Shown here in pieces: positions 13,201 to 28,200 of a stretch of 64,000 bases of DNA (position 1 is the stretch's first letter; each line of letters opens with the position of its first letter). The notes under the pieces were generated by a model that was not told the DNA's origin, ran no database searches, and saw only the letters and a program-made list of their open reading frames with translations. The translations under genes were made by a program, and so were the position numbers. The stretch is from assembly GCA_950022655.1 (NCBI GenBank), contig OX465584.1:49644723-49708722 (forward strand), written 5' to 3'. The DNA is from Alentia gelatinosa. Taxonomy: Eukaryota > Annelida > Polychaeta > Phyllodocida > Polynoidae.

Positions 13201-16200
13201 TTTTCGTCTTTCTGCAGCCACTCACCCTGAAGAGGAAGCTTCGGGTGCTTTCAGCATGCCGTCCACTATAACTAACCAGACTCTGTCAGCACTCGACGCC
13301 CAGCGCGCCACCCCGGGCTTCCAAGGTCAGCGTAGCAAGGTAAGGTCAACCATTACCTCTACAGTTAAGGTCAAACGTCAAGGTCAAACGTCAATCACTC
13401 CCTTCACAATCAAGGTCAAACGTCGCTCACAACGGCCGATCGTTGACGGGTGCCGTTACCACGGACCTAAATGTCATATTTTAATTGACGTTTTGTGTTG
13501 TAGGTTTATCTGAGGCCAGTGTTTCTGAAATGGATATTATTAAGGTTAGAGATATTCAATGTGGGACATTCAGCTTGTGGTCTATTACCATAGAGCTTTC
13601 TGGGAGAGAAGAGGGAAAAAGTCCACCACACCTTTTTTTACAATAATTTGAGAATAACTGAAGAAAATGCACGATTGATTTGCAGGTTTTTTTCTATTTT
13701 CTTAGTTCTACTTACGTAGCCTTACACCCAGCTTCAGATGTGTGACAGGTCGACGCTTTTAAAGGCATATCCACAATTCACGGTGGCGCCACCTGGAATA
13801 TTATCATTTTTCAGTCGAAACTACTTCCTTGTGATTCATTCTAATGACAAATAAGTCAATTTGACGTTTTTCCAAACCATGTAGATAAAATAGTCCAATT
13901 TATATTGGTTTTCTTTACATAGGAAATGCACTGAAAAGAATAGGTTTTCTTGAATTCTCTCAAAGACAAGTGTGATGACCTGTACTTTTTGGTATGTTAA
14001 TGTGAAGTACAAATGTACTACACATTTACCATAAACATTGTACTTTGGAAATTCAAGGGAAAATGACATGGGTTTTACCAACGAGTCTATACTCGTTGGT
14101 TTTACTATGTGGAAAACAACCTTTTAGAATGACTATATATTTGTTTATGATATTATCACGATTTCCAGGAAATTGCCATGGGTTTATTTTTCAAGGTAAA
14201 TTATCCGCTATGCCTTTAAAGGAAAACTTGCATTTTTAGCGCAGAAACAGCAGATTAGCCTTCTCGCAACGTTCTAGACAACACTTGTGTTTTTGCATGA
14301 GAACATAGAGCTGAAGAGTTTTATATGCATGCAGCTTCTTAAGGGGAATCATAGATGGAACTTAGATAATATCGTAGAGTAACTATACTTTATAGAGCTC
14401 TACATAAATTACCACAAACCAACAGCGCTAGGAGTATGGGATGACTATTTTGTAACCGGCCTCGGTGGTCTTTTACAGACAAATATGCATGTAGAGTTTG
14501 TTCAAATCCAAGCTGGTTAGATTTACAGAATTACGAGGAATTGAAGATAAAGCGGATTAATATCATCATTAGTATACACATCCTTTCAATTCCATTCGTT
14601 CTCCACGAATTCACAAACAAATATCAAAACGCAATTTGATATCATTTCCCACAGCAGATGGCGGCACAGTGCAGCACCTGGCGGTAAATGTGTGAACTAA
14701 CACCCGTGTGCTGCGTTCTGTCGTCTGCTCAATCAACATCTCCATTTCATTCCAACTTCATTTATCGTGGGTTTATAGAGGAATCCTATAGAAGTTTAGC
14801 GTCAGAGCTCGTATTGCATAGAGTTTTAATCGTGTAGGAATTCACCTCGTTCTTTGAACTCAGTGAATATTTCCGACCAAAATAACTCGGAACAGATTTA
14901 ATTCAGGCACACCCATCTTTCCACCATATATTATAGAAAGTTGCGGTGTTTATTCACTGACCTAGGCTACTCATCTGGAAAAGTTATAAAACCTTGCCAT
15001 AAAATAAAGATATATAGTTATTCAAAAATATAAATTCTATTTGATTAGCTCAACTGGTAACTTTTTCTTAAATCCCCCCCCCCCCCCCCCCCCTCCTTGA
15101 AATTTGGGTGTATGGCTCATTGACTACTCGTCACAGTAGCGCATATAGATATCCGGTTTTATGGGGAACATTTTAGGCATTCACGACTCTGGGAAGATGA
15201 GATTTTTTGAATAGTCAGAGATCTTAGATGACCGAAATTTTCAATACACCACACAGGATTTGTTCGGATTTTTTCACAGAAGTGAGCACATTCTTAGTAC
15301 CACTGACTGCGCTCTACCATCGTAACATTAATCATTTCTGTGTTCAATGATCGACAGATTTACTAGATCTCTTCACTTATAATTAGATAACAAAACATTG
15401 AAAATTACTTTACACAATGTTGTCATAGTACGAACAAGATTAAGGAATATATGAAAATATCATACAATACAAAGCGTTATAGTAGTGTAAAATAAACCAA
15501 GAGAAATATTACAGAAATGAGGGAAAAAAAAGAAAAATGAATTACACTGGCATTTCTTCTTCTTTTTTTAGGTTAATTCTCTTCATCTCGTCACCTAATT
15601 AATGAATTACATTGACTCTGGTATTCTCTGTATCAACTTCACCTGTTTCTCTCTTGCCTTCTAACACCATGACTCCTCTGGTATTGGCAACTATCTCAGA
15701 TGTACAGTGGGGAAACTGATTGGACGTTTAATCCGTAAATTGTTACAAACTCACGGAGCGGCAAATACTTGCCCGATGCCGTTAGGCAGGAGGAGCGTAT
15801 TTACTGTTCCCTTAGTGGGCAACAGTTATCAGATTAAATGCTTTGTTTGTTTTCCCTTTATTATACACCTTGTGATATTTTGAATTCACAGGAATTCACA
15901 TACTCGCCATTCGAGGTCTAACTTGGACACGCAGAGCTGATTCGTTGATGCTGATACGGCCCTGATATGCCTCCACTCTCTTTACTTTCCTGTCTTGTCA
16001 ATTATTAACCGGAACCAAAGCAAAGCGGGGCATACATGTCACACTGGGCCGTACATGATATTTCATTGCCACTGTGAAATATGATTCATGTACGATATCC
16101 TGAGCAGAAGTTAATAACTATAAGACTGACGTGCACAGGTGTATAATGAATCATACCAATGTAGGTACTGATGATTACTTATATTTCTTACCCATGGGTT

Positions 16201-19200
16201 ACAAAATCCCCATTAGAAATTGATGGGGCCAGAGTAAAGCACTACCCATTGGCCGTAAACCACACCCATGGTTTACAGCTTTTCCAAACCCATATCAAAT
16301 TTCTAGAAATAGAAATTATCATGAACGACCATGGGTAAGAAATGCAACAATTGATGGTGTTTGAACGGTCGGCTCTGTAAACAACCCGAGGTTGACGCGT
16401 AGTAATACACTCGCCGTCGCTCGTATATTACTACGGGTCAGCAACTCATGTTTTACGGTCGCCCGTCCAATAAAATCATCGATTATTGTCTATAAATGCG
16501 TATTGGCTGACGAGTGTTTCTGACCCTCAGACACAACCTGGAGTCGACCCGTATACCCACCACCCCGTAGAGCATCACTCAGACACGGTAACGTATGCCT
16601 CCCCATAGACCCCGCCCCCGGGAATACACTAAGGCACTATTTATGTGTGTATATATATATACAGTATTATCCACCTGACACTAAGCTCTCATTGAAAACG
16701 TATAGTCATTATCACTACTCGAGGAGAATACAAACATCCGTATTCTCCTTCGAGGAGAATACGGGAAAAAGTCCTTGAAACATCACCTAGCATGCAAAAT
16801 AGTGCGTGTGAAAATCCGCGGCCATTTTCATCTTTCCTTTGATAAATTCAATTTGCAATGCTGAATAATGAATACAATATTAACCTGCTTCTGATACTAG
16901 TCTGCATGTGCTCCTTGTAGCTGACTCTACTTCATTTCTACAACTTAACTACTATTACTACCCGTCAATATTTCATTTACCTTCCGTCTTCAATCTTATT
17001 ATGAACATGTGCATCCGCTAGGTGACGTTACAGACAGTATTTCTCCGATTGCACGCTTTATTGCAACCTGGCGTATACAACATATCCGTACGTCCCGGAT
17101 ATGTCGATACAGGACTTCCTATAAATATTCTATGGACACTTTGTATTAGGTGGATAATAAGAATCTATATGTAAGGCACCGCTTACATTTTGTCCATCAT
17201 CCCAGATCTCCTCCCACAAGACCAACAGTGTAAAGCAAATATCAAAACTTAAGTTATAGAAAAGGACACCATCTACTCCAGTATTTGGGACAAGAAACCG
17301 TTTTCTTATCTCGAAAACCAGATATTTCTTTCTGAATACATAGACAAAATACAGAGACTGTGGTATTTCAAAATAAACGGGAGGATTAGTTATTTGTATG
17401 AAAAAATTCTTTCGGACAAAATTCCACTTCATTTCGATATTTTTTATTCTTTTTGATAGAGCATATTTTAAACATTTTATTCCCCTTCGGGCTTAGTAGA
17501 TTATTCCGTTGTTGTAGCTCAATGTTTATTCCATCCTCATTTAAAGCTTCTGACAAAGTCTTCTGTATTTGATATACCTTTAGATCCTTTATCGTTGGAC
17601 CTTTTGCGGCTTATATCATGTCTAACCCATATGAACATAATCATTCACATACAAGAAAGATACCCATCATGTAGTCAATGTAAATATCTTTCCAACCTTC
17701 TTTCATGTCTACTCATCTTTTATCTTTCCTGACTTCAAGCTGTGATATACATGTATTTCGGGTGGCAGGTTACCTAGTTTCTTACCTTATACTAAACAAT
17801 AAGTTAATTTTTTATTAGATTTGATACTAGCATAGTTTTAAGAAGACATTTGTGTGGTTTTCTTTAAAGTTAGGTTTAAGCTTTAAATTGCAGGTCATAA
17901 GCTTTAAAGTAACTTAGTGTAAATAGAGCATTAAGTTTTTTAAGACATTGACATTTCATCCTCGATTCTCACCGATCCGATCGTCGGTTTTATCATATAC
18001 CCATTACGTATACCGTAAATATGCACCGTTTCACCATATAACATGGACACACCGTACTGAACAGGGTTCCATACTGCAAAATGCGGAACCCGCTTCTTTA
18101 TGGATGACTAAAATATGGTTGTTTGGTCAAGTTGCAGTAATCATTTTATTGATTTCGGGTATGTGATAAATATAGAACAACATTGCATGCTTCTAAAAGC
18201 TACAAAACTCAAAGCGAATTTATGATTCGCACGGAATTCAGCTAAACACCTCGTTCCGTACGGACCTAAATTCCCATCTTGTTTTGTAGCTTGAGCAGCA
18301 GGGTCAGGTCGTTCTATATAAAAACTCATCTATAATCATTAACAATGTTTTCGGCGTACGCTATCCTTGTACAGTGACCCGACAGAGATCAAACGGTGCA
18401 GCCACAGGCCAGGCCGGGCCGTGAGTCGATTCAGAGAGAATTGGTCATACCCCACATATGAATAATAACCGACGACTAGCAGTAGTGCAATTAAGTCGCA
18501 ACTTTTAAATGTGTTCATTGACAGGAATATCACCGATCGTTACCGATTGTCACCGATCTGATAAAATCATCGGATCAGTAACGATCGGCATGTCGATGTT
18601 TAATAGGTTTTACTCAATCGCTTTATCCATCTTTAGGGCAGTTGTCCACTGTCCCTAATGAATTAAACCTCCCCACACACCCTCACCCCCAGTCCATGGT
18701 ATCTCAGTAAGACAGCAAATTCCACATGAAAAACATTTTCTCCTGACATCCCTGCATATCACTACAGCCAACATCGTCCAACAAAACACTGCTTTCCCAT
18801 CGAGTCCATTGTGGTGGCTGTTGCTGTTGCACAGGCATTTAGTCGTTGTACACTTTGACGTTGGCAATGGTAATATCTAGACGTCACATAGAGGAACATG
18901 TGCTTTGTAAAACCTACAGGACTTTGTTGTGAGGTGTATTGTACATTGCTGCGTGTGTGTAGGTGTAGCCTTGGCTTGGGATTAGAAATATCCCCACAGC
19001 AAGTTTGTTGCTTTTAAAGTGTGGTTTTCAAGGGTATCGTTGAATCGATAGTCCATACTGGCAGTTCATGTCAAGGTTAATCCTCCTGATTGGAGGCAAG
19101 CAATATTCACGACTGCCATACTGGGATCTGTTGAATAACATTTGCCTACGAAAATACAGGTTAACGGTAGGCCTCATACGAGGGTTATCGTTTAATGATA

Positions 19201-22200
19201 TTCAAGCTCGCTCGCTAAGACAGTCGCTATTAAAGATAGTCGAAGGAAGGTCATAAAAAAGTGTTAGATAAAGTTGACCCACATCGTCCCCGGGTCGTTT
19301 AGCGTACAGAGAAGGATATTCATGTACGAGCAAGAATTATTCAACAGGCCTCTAGTTCTTTCTTCCGGTTAAGTACAGAATTCCGTACATCGGCGTTCGA
19401 TTCCAGCAGCCGACATTGAAGCATGAACTGCGATGCCGTCTGGAGAGAGTTGGTCGTACTAAAGCTGCAGAGACTATTTGCAGATAGATAGATAGTTAAA
19501 TGTGCTCTGTCCACACCAGAGGGCAGCCCAGCAGTATGTTATGGAGGGTTGACTCTACTGTCTGTGCTTTCATCATGGAATGAGGGATAAAGCCAGGAGA
19601 TGCATTATAATACTATGCAATCCTGGATAGCAAGTATGTGCTGGAGCATACACTTTGTCTATCCACAACTTTTTACATAACTATCAAACAAGTAAAGTTT
19701 TTGTAACCAGTTTTGTATGCAATAATGAACAACCAAGGGTATGTGTAGGTTAAATCATATTGACACACATTGTTTATTTTTATATATATACAAATCCCAA
19801 ATCCCAAATTGTCGGCTGATACACCAAAGTCAGGACCATGAAATCTCGCTCTACTGCGTCCTCAGATATACAGGGGCCATTTAAAAAAAAGGTGAGAGGG
19901 GGGGGGGGGGGGAACAAAGATTTTGAAAAAATGCGTACGGTCCCTACTTCATTGTTCTTTTGCGTATAAAATTGAGAGGGATGGGGACAATTTTCAGAAA
20001 TTTTGCGTTTGTACTTTATGGACGAAGTAATTCTGAAATTTGTTAAAGGAACATAGCGAGAAAATATCTTTTTGGATCCAATAAAAAAACTTGACTCCAA
20101 AACAAATCGTTAACTGCTCACGATCTTCTTTACTGTCCATAAATCTTTATCTTTAGGAGACTATTAATGAGCTGTTCAAGATATAAGTAAGCTTTATACA
20201 CTAATAATGTTGTGTTTGTAACATTCATTGAATTAACCTACTGTCTCACCGAATTAGGACAATATTTTGTGTTACGTTTCTCTCGGTAGTTGTACCTTAT
20301 TCCCCCAGGTGGCAGCTCTCACAGTATCGTCCTATGTTCTTAATGTCTTATCTGATTAACCCGTGTATTATATTGACACTAATCGATGATTTTGTGAACA
20401 GGCGACTGCGGTTGGCACGTAGTAATACACGAGCATTACCGAGTATGTTACGAGGTCAACCTTGAGTGGTAGACAGAGCCAAAACTAGCATTTTGAAAAT
20501 ATTTATTATTAAACCAATGTATTACCATATTAAAGGGTATACAATCACTAGAGATCATTTCTTCGCTCTTTGGCAAAAAGGGACTATTTTCATGTATATA
20601 ATATGGAGAAACCAAACAAGAGTTAGTCATGTTGTTGTTTATCGCACGACGGCAAGATCGGATATTACTGCGCGAGGCGAAGCCGAGAGCAGTAATAAGC
20701 GATCTTGCCGGAGTGCGATGAACAATAACATGACTAACTCGAGTTTGGTTTAGAATTTATCCTACCCCGCCCGTCTAAATTACTTCTACATTAACAAATT
20801 ACGTCATTTGTCAAGTGTATCCCACTAGTGCGATATTTTTAATTTTTCTGAACTCCAGACCGAATACAGTGACCCAATGTTAAGCCTATGGAGTTTTTTA
20901 TTAGGGGTAGGATAATAGCCTTGAGGCCATATGCAATGGAATTGAATACGGATGCGATAGTTATAGTATCTGATAGTTTTAAACCATAGTTTACTACGTA
21001 GTGGTTAGTATACTGAGTCCCCATGCGTTCTAAATGGGGACTTTGTATACCATGGATAATAAAAGAAAATAGGCCACAATTCAGTGATGATTAGTTGTTG
21101 ATTATGAACCTGTTTTTTGCTGACATGTGACGTTATTTATTTGCAGTCGGAGGGGAAACTTTTCAGTCCTCACGGACTTGACAAGATGGACAAGTCGGCG
21201 CAGAAAATGGCCAACCTCTCCAAACGGGAGTCCCTCAAGGTGAGTGTGCATTTCCGGAGTCTAGATTGGCCGCCACCTCTGTCTCCACTCTGTTCTGACC
21301 AAGAGGTTAGTTTAGTTCAATCAGTGTCAGTCCTTGGACATCAATCTTGGAGCAAGTAGTTTTGTACTATTTAGGTTCTGAGAGCCAGAATACTTACCAA
21401 GAAATATTCATAGCTCACAAATTGATAATGAAGTCTAGCTTAATGATTATTTTGATAAACTTAGTTGAAAACTATCTTATTAGAGTTACACAGAAAAGGA
21501 AATAAGGACATGGAAAGATGGCTTGAAGAGTAAAACAGTTATGCACTCTCCAAGCATAGGTCCAGGCCGGATGAAAGATCTGCAGTAAGAGTGACATAAT
21601 AAAGAAGAAACCAACAAGTTTTGGTTAAAGCCGTCATTCTTCACTAGTTTGATACAGAGTGATATAAACGAGGCGACAGCCAAGTGAATATTGCGTCCAA
21701 ACGAGTTGGAGAACGACTTCTTTGACCTAAACGAGTTGCTTTCTGTATTTATCTCACCCCTGTACACACTAAAAGAATGGACGACACACAGGATGTAGAC
21801 AATGGAGAACGGACTGCAATACTAATGGGAGCATGGAGTTTGTTTGTTTGTGGTTTAACGTCCCAGGGGACCCTGAGGGTATATAGGGACTAAGGGGAGC
21901 ATGGAGAACGAGTTTCCAATGTTAAACCTACGAGGCAAAATACTAGGGGTGAGACAAAGTTACAGCCAGTGAGCCAAAGTGGCTGCGGATTTATCCCAAC
22001 CAGAGCTTACGTGGTGTAGCAAGCGTTTGGTCTGGTGGCCAGTGAAGTCTGCAGCCTACCATATCAAGAACTAGTCTGCCTAGAGCAGGGTTACCACATT
22101 GTAAAATGATATAGATCACAAAAAAAGCGTTAATCCTTCTGTCTATGAATATATAGATAACTAAAGTAAGGAAGCAGATACAGTACGTTCTTCGTACAGT

Positions 22201-25200
22201 GCTGCTGGTCAGTTGTCATAGCATAGTCCACTATGTTCGCGATCTATAGGTAATATCTATCCGCTAGAATTTGATAAACTATGCAGTGAAAGAAAGGAAT
22301 TCTTGATTTCAGAGTTAGCATATGTTTCAGTTCGTCTTTATTTCCATCACAAATACAAAGATACGTCAGGTCATTGCATGTACATTGTTGAAATAGTCCA
22401 CGTCATCACATTTGTTTGCAATCATTTCTCATTGTTCAACACTTTCATACTGTGACAAAACGCTTTAGTTATAGGCATTTAGGCTTCAGGCAGATAGATA
22501 ACACATGTCGTAATACCCATGTCCCCCTGACGTGCTCTGCAAATATACAGCAGATGGCAGCACTAGACTTCTCAGAGACTGAAGTCTTTTGTTGGCTACT
22601 AGCACCTAGTGGTAAATGATGGAACTAAACCCATGTTGTACATTTAGAAATCTAACTTAGGATGTTAGATATTAAGTGAAGCAGTTTACAGAATTATTTT
22701 GTAGAGGGTGAAGGAAACCCTATTCTCCCTGATGCTGAGTGTAGGCTACTCCGTACAAGGCTGTACTGAATACCTTCATCTGGCAGCCATCTTCTTCATT
22801 TGAAGGCTTCTCCCTGGAGGTGGTGACCCCTGGTGTCGACAGTTAGAACCGAGACCTGGTGGAACCTCCTTGAGATTACATTCAGAATTTATATCTCCTT
22901 GTAATCTCTATTAATCCGCAAACGCATTCCCAGACTGTATCAGATGAAATATGAAAGACATTTGGTGTTCTCCTTTTCAAGATCTGATCAGGTCCAGAGA
23001 AGGCGCAGAATTGCAACTACAGTATTTCCATAGGATTAACATAATAGTTTTAGTCAATACCCTACCCGTCCAGAACTTCATACCGAAGACCGACAAATTG
23101 TATTCAATTGAAAAGACATTATATGGTCAACTTGAAATTTGACATGGATTAAAATATCATGGGTCGCGCATAATGGCCTTTTCGTACTGGAGATGTGGAG
23201 ATGATAAGGGGACAGAAACCTGCTGAATAACTTATGCCTACGGAAGGACAGAGTACAAGGAGACCTCATATGAGGGTTACCGTTTAATAATATTCAAGCT
23301 CGTTCGCTAAGACAGACCTAGCTGACAGAGGGTCATCGAATTGTTGAGTAAAGTTGACCCACATCATCCCCGGGTCTCGTTGGCATACAGAGAAGGGTCT
23401 TCATGTACGAGTCTAGGTTATTCAAGAGGCCCCTGGTCTCTGGTCTGGAAGGAGATTAGTGTGAGGCCAACCTTACAGGATCTAACAACTCCCGGTCAGA
23501 GTTCTCAGAAACGATCCTTGATCGAGATTTATTCCACATGATCAGCCACTCAAATAAAAGAAATTATCTGAAGCCAGGAGCATGTTGCCTGGATGGAGTC
23601 TTTTCCGAGTTGTATTGGGGTGGGTTTTTTTCGTTCTTCTCCCTATTCTTTTTTTTGTAATGATCAGTAATCACTCTGACTGACAGAAACTGACTAAATA
23701 TGAAACAATTACAACGTGAGATTGGATGGAATGCGATTTTGCTGTTGGGTTTTGGAGTACGACCCGGCAGACAGGGTCCCATGAGGAGCAAAATGAATAC
23801 GAACATTGTGAAAATCTCTTCCAATCTCAATGATACCACTGTTTACGACTCTTCCATGATACTAACATATTTGGAATAAAAGAAAACAATTGTTGCCATT
23901 ATGTTTCATAAGGGGGGGTTTCATCGGCAGTTTATCTTCCAATATGGAGATATCATGCTAGGTTGACAATATGCCACAACAGCCACGGCAGCCATGCTTC
24001 TGTGCTCCATGGAACACTTTGTGTACAAACGTGAGGGACGTGACACAACTCAGGGGGACGTGATGGCCAAACCTGACATACCGTAACATACCATGGCTGC
24101 CGGTGAAAAATTTCGAAATAACAAAATATTTGCTCCATCAGCTATGAGAAACGTATCGGGCCCTCATGAGACGTGATGAGCGCCACATTACGTGACTGAA
24201 CTTGACCAAATTTAGGCGAAATGTAGGACAAAACATGAGGGATGTGACCAACAACAGCCGGCCGTACAGGGAACCGTGGACCAAAGGGAATCCATTTATA
24301 AACGTCCCAAAAACTGCAGCCGCCGGGGGCTTAGTGTAAACGCAGATTTATGACTCTGTGGCCATTCTGAGGAATATGATTCATTATGTCAGCAGGTAGA
24401 ATATGATCATTGACCTCTATACGCTGTCTTAACCTAAGACAGTAAACTTGCCAGGAAGTGAATAACCTAAGACAAAGGTTAAGGTAAACCTGCCAGGAGT
24501 TGAATAAGCTCATTACTGCCAGGAGCTGTAGGAGAGCGCACACAGTAACACCTCCCGCAGATCGATCACCTGCTCTGACCTCAGACCCGGCGGAGCGAGT
24601 CCGTCACGTGACTCGGCTGCTCAGTCAACCATGAAAGGACTGAATATTTCAGCGCGCTCCCTCGTAAGCGGTCGATTCTCATCCAACATGCAGAGGGGAT
24701 CCTCAGAACAGGCGGTGTTTTTCTAGTTCTACCTCCTAGTCTGCCTAGTGTCTAAACCACGCATCGATCTCAATAACGAGGGGATTGTTTAGTGGCCGTT
24801 ATCGTTGTCATTCTCTTTTATTGAAATAGACAATAATCGATGATTTTTTGGACGGGCGGCTGTAAACCACGAGTCATTGATGCGTAATAATGCACGAGCG
24901 AATGCGAGTGAATTATATCGTCAGGAATTATTTTTGTTGCTCTCCAGGTACAACTTGAGTGTTCATAATCTAAACAAAGTGTCCGAGTGTCTGATAGAGG
25001 AGTGTATTGACCATGAACTACGGGTTCGGAAGCCGTAAACCATGGGTCCACGTGTGTGGTATACGGCCATTGGGTAGTGATTTGCTGTGGCCCCATACAA
25101 ACTGATGGTATAGACTGTATCTTTAGTAGTTGTCTCCGATATAACCAAATTTTGAATAAACAGACCTAAATCACTCAGGAAAGGCACCATAGGTTCAATA

Positions 25201-28200
25201 TATTTCCATTTGCTGTTCATTCATAATATGCAACGTATGAGTAATTATATAGAACTGGATAGAGAGCTGTATAATTACACGATACTTTACAAGTTTGGAT
25301 GCGCTGTAATCATCATCGAGGCGAAGCCAAGTGACGATTATGGCACATCTCGTGGATATTGTTTATCTACACAATTTGAGTATCGTTCGATATTCATCCT
25401 TTTCACAGTTATTAGAGTAGCATCACAATATCAGAATAATTCGAATTATCTCTGCAAATCCAGTTATGAACGTATAAATCTACATATTATGGCTTGTCTA
25501 CTTTCTCAAATCCTGGCCCCTGATTGGCCAGTACTTTATGACGTCATCTCATATCACTCCACCATGACTTTGACATAGTATTGTCACATTATGTTGGTGA
25601 TAGTTGGGTATAATTTTTTATGTTATGCCTATGGCTAAACTTGTAGCAAGGGGTGGGATAATGAACGATGGCTGTTGTAATAGAATCGTGTTGGTCAGGT
25701 GCACACATCGAAAAGAATGTAACTGATCTTTTCTGATTGACACTGATCCGACGAACTTGGCACGAGTTTATACTCAACCGCCGAAGTCCACAAATGTGTA
25801 ATGCTACTACCAGGAAAGGTCTGGGGTGACCAATCTGGACCTATCTACTGTGTGTGAGTTACCTATGTTTTCTGACCATGCTATCCTTTGGGCTTAAGCC
25901 TAGACATAATGTTTGTATTGAACTTGACATGACTGTGACTTAATAACAACTTGGTATCCGCAAATGCTCTGTGAGCTTACTCTGTAAGCAAATACGCGGT
26001 AAGTTATTCGTTCTGCTGGAGCCACCGGTAGATAGGACATTCATAGTCCTAGGTGTCCACTCCAGGGTAAATAAAAACCTAAAAAAAAACAATAAAAGAA
26101 AAAAAAAACGATGTCTTGAACATTGTCATAACCGATCGGATTGGGCCTGTGTGTCATTGAAGATGTCAGAGTGATATTAACGTCGGTAGGAGGGAGAGGA
26201 AGTGAGGAAAAAATCCTCTTTATACTCAGACTGCTACAACCTTTATTCCTGGGGAGCCTCTATTGGTTTCTTCCGGTGAATGACTCCTGCAGTTAATAAC
26301 CATGGAGCCTCTCTGTGTTACGCTGACATTGTTCTGTAAGTCTGAAGGGGTCGGTATGCACACCTGGCGTGATTTATCTTCTCAGTAGGCTTAATATCTA
26401 AGCTGATTCTCCGACCACGTGATCTACGGACTGCCCCGTGGTCTGTGACGTCATATAGATGTCTGAATACATAATTCAGCCGAGTCTTATTCTGGAGGAA
26501 GGCCAACTGGCAACCCTAGAAATACGGACTACATTACTAAGATAGGGGAGGGTTGTCCAGAAACCAGTTTGAGCATAATTATCTACCAATGTCATATCAA
26601 GTTCTATCGGGCACAAAGTGATTACTAGTTCTGCCATCATCCTCCAGGAAATTGCTAGGTAGCGCCACTATAGTTGGTGGACAACCACTATTTGTTGCTG
26701 TCATAATTATATAGATAATCATAAGACGAGGCTAAAATCATATATAGCAAACCAAAATAATTCATAAAATCCATTGATAACTGGACTTGCCACCTGGTGT
26801 TTTGTTTAGCGTCAGGGGCATGATGACCGCCTCTATAACACAATAGCTATGTGCCCTATAGGGCAGATAGCTATTGTATTACGGAGGTGGTTTTCCCTCA
26901 GCAGCCTTTGGTTCATACACTATAGACATGTAGGACTCACTGTTACCCAGGTGGAACAGACCCTTTAAGCCGTGGTCAGCCTTTGGGCAATGTATTCCTA
27001 GATTGCTAGGAGATCCCCTGTAGTGTGTTTGATATGTGCATTTGAGATTATTTCACTTAATTGGGGTGAGGAGTGGATAAAGCACTCGATTAGCAATCAC
27101 AAGGTTGTGGGTTCGAGTCAGCCACCTTTCTCCTTTATCCCCAGCAGTGCTAAATTCGCTACTATATCAAAGGCTAGTCTTTTTCATTACATGTCTACGT
27201 GGTGTGCAATTCTAGAGATCACTTCCAGGAACTGCCAGGAAGTGAAACATTTAATCAGGGGAACAGACACACACAGAGGACACCTTTTCATTCATCCCCA
27301 GCAGTAGTAAACTACTACTGCTATATTAAAGGCCAGTCATATTGATACCATGTCTAAGTGGTGTGGTGTGAGGCATGGAAAGATGAGGTATGAAGCCTCC
27401 CCGATGCGTCGAGATATACTTACTAAATCTACCACTACTGGGGTTGAAGGAGAAAGGTGACTGACTCAAACCCACAACGCTGTCACTACTAGTCGAGTGC
27501 TTAAGCCACTACTCACCCCAACAACACAAATTGTTGGAATCAGTTTAAACTGAGATTTGTGAGATAAATCCGTGGGAATCCCTGGATCCCGTTTTAACTG
27601 ACATATGTTGTTGGGTAAAACACACTGAGACCCACAGCTCAGCACTGCGGAGTGAGACTGCTGGTGGAAGCTTAGAGTTGTAATATCAATAATCACTACA
27701 AGTCACTCAGGTGCAGCCTCACAACCTCCCCGTGTAGCCTGGCGACCACACCTCATCCCTCCCGCCTCACACCTTACCCGCAGTCTGCGAGGTGTATCTT
27801 GATACTTCGGGGTGACTTCACACCTCATCTCTCCCGCCTCACACCTTACCCGCAGTCTGCGAGGTGTATCTTGATACTTCGGGGTGACTTCACACCTCAT
27901 CTCTCCCGCCTCACACCTTACCCGCAGTCTGCGAGGTGTATCTTGATACTTCGGGGTGACTTCACACCTCATCTCTCCCGCCTCACACCTTACCCGCAGT
28001 CTGCGAGGTGTATCTTGATACTTCGGGGTGACTTCACACCTCATCTCTCACACCTTACCCGCAGTCTGTGAGGTGTATCTTGATACTTCGGGGTGACTTC
28101 ACACCTCATCTCTCCCGCCTCACACCTTACCCGCAGTCTGCGAGGTGTATCTTGATACTTCGGGGTGACTTCACACCTCATCTCTCACACCTTACCCGCA

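Larger units (their letters stand above)
13340..21146. other. Intron 2, repeats only
   Basis: About 7.8 kb, AT-rich, no convincing exon. Contains a 17-C run near 15077-15093, a M3-type repeat at 16376-16492, an element at 18150-18330, a TIR element at 19123-19352, a fold-back relic at 19868-20030 and a palindromic MITE at 20609-20905. Long reading frames are absent. Confidence 0.6.

Noticed and set aside
15077..15093. Homopolymer C run, and G runs at 11358, 19900 and 60117
   Set aside because: Simple homopolymers, prone to sequencing error; noted but not treated as features of function.
27703..28071. Open frames on both strands with perfect 24-residue repeats
   Set aside because: The 72-bp unit is divisible by 3, so frames stay open by chance; no splice or start context and no known family.
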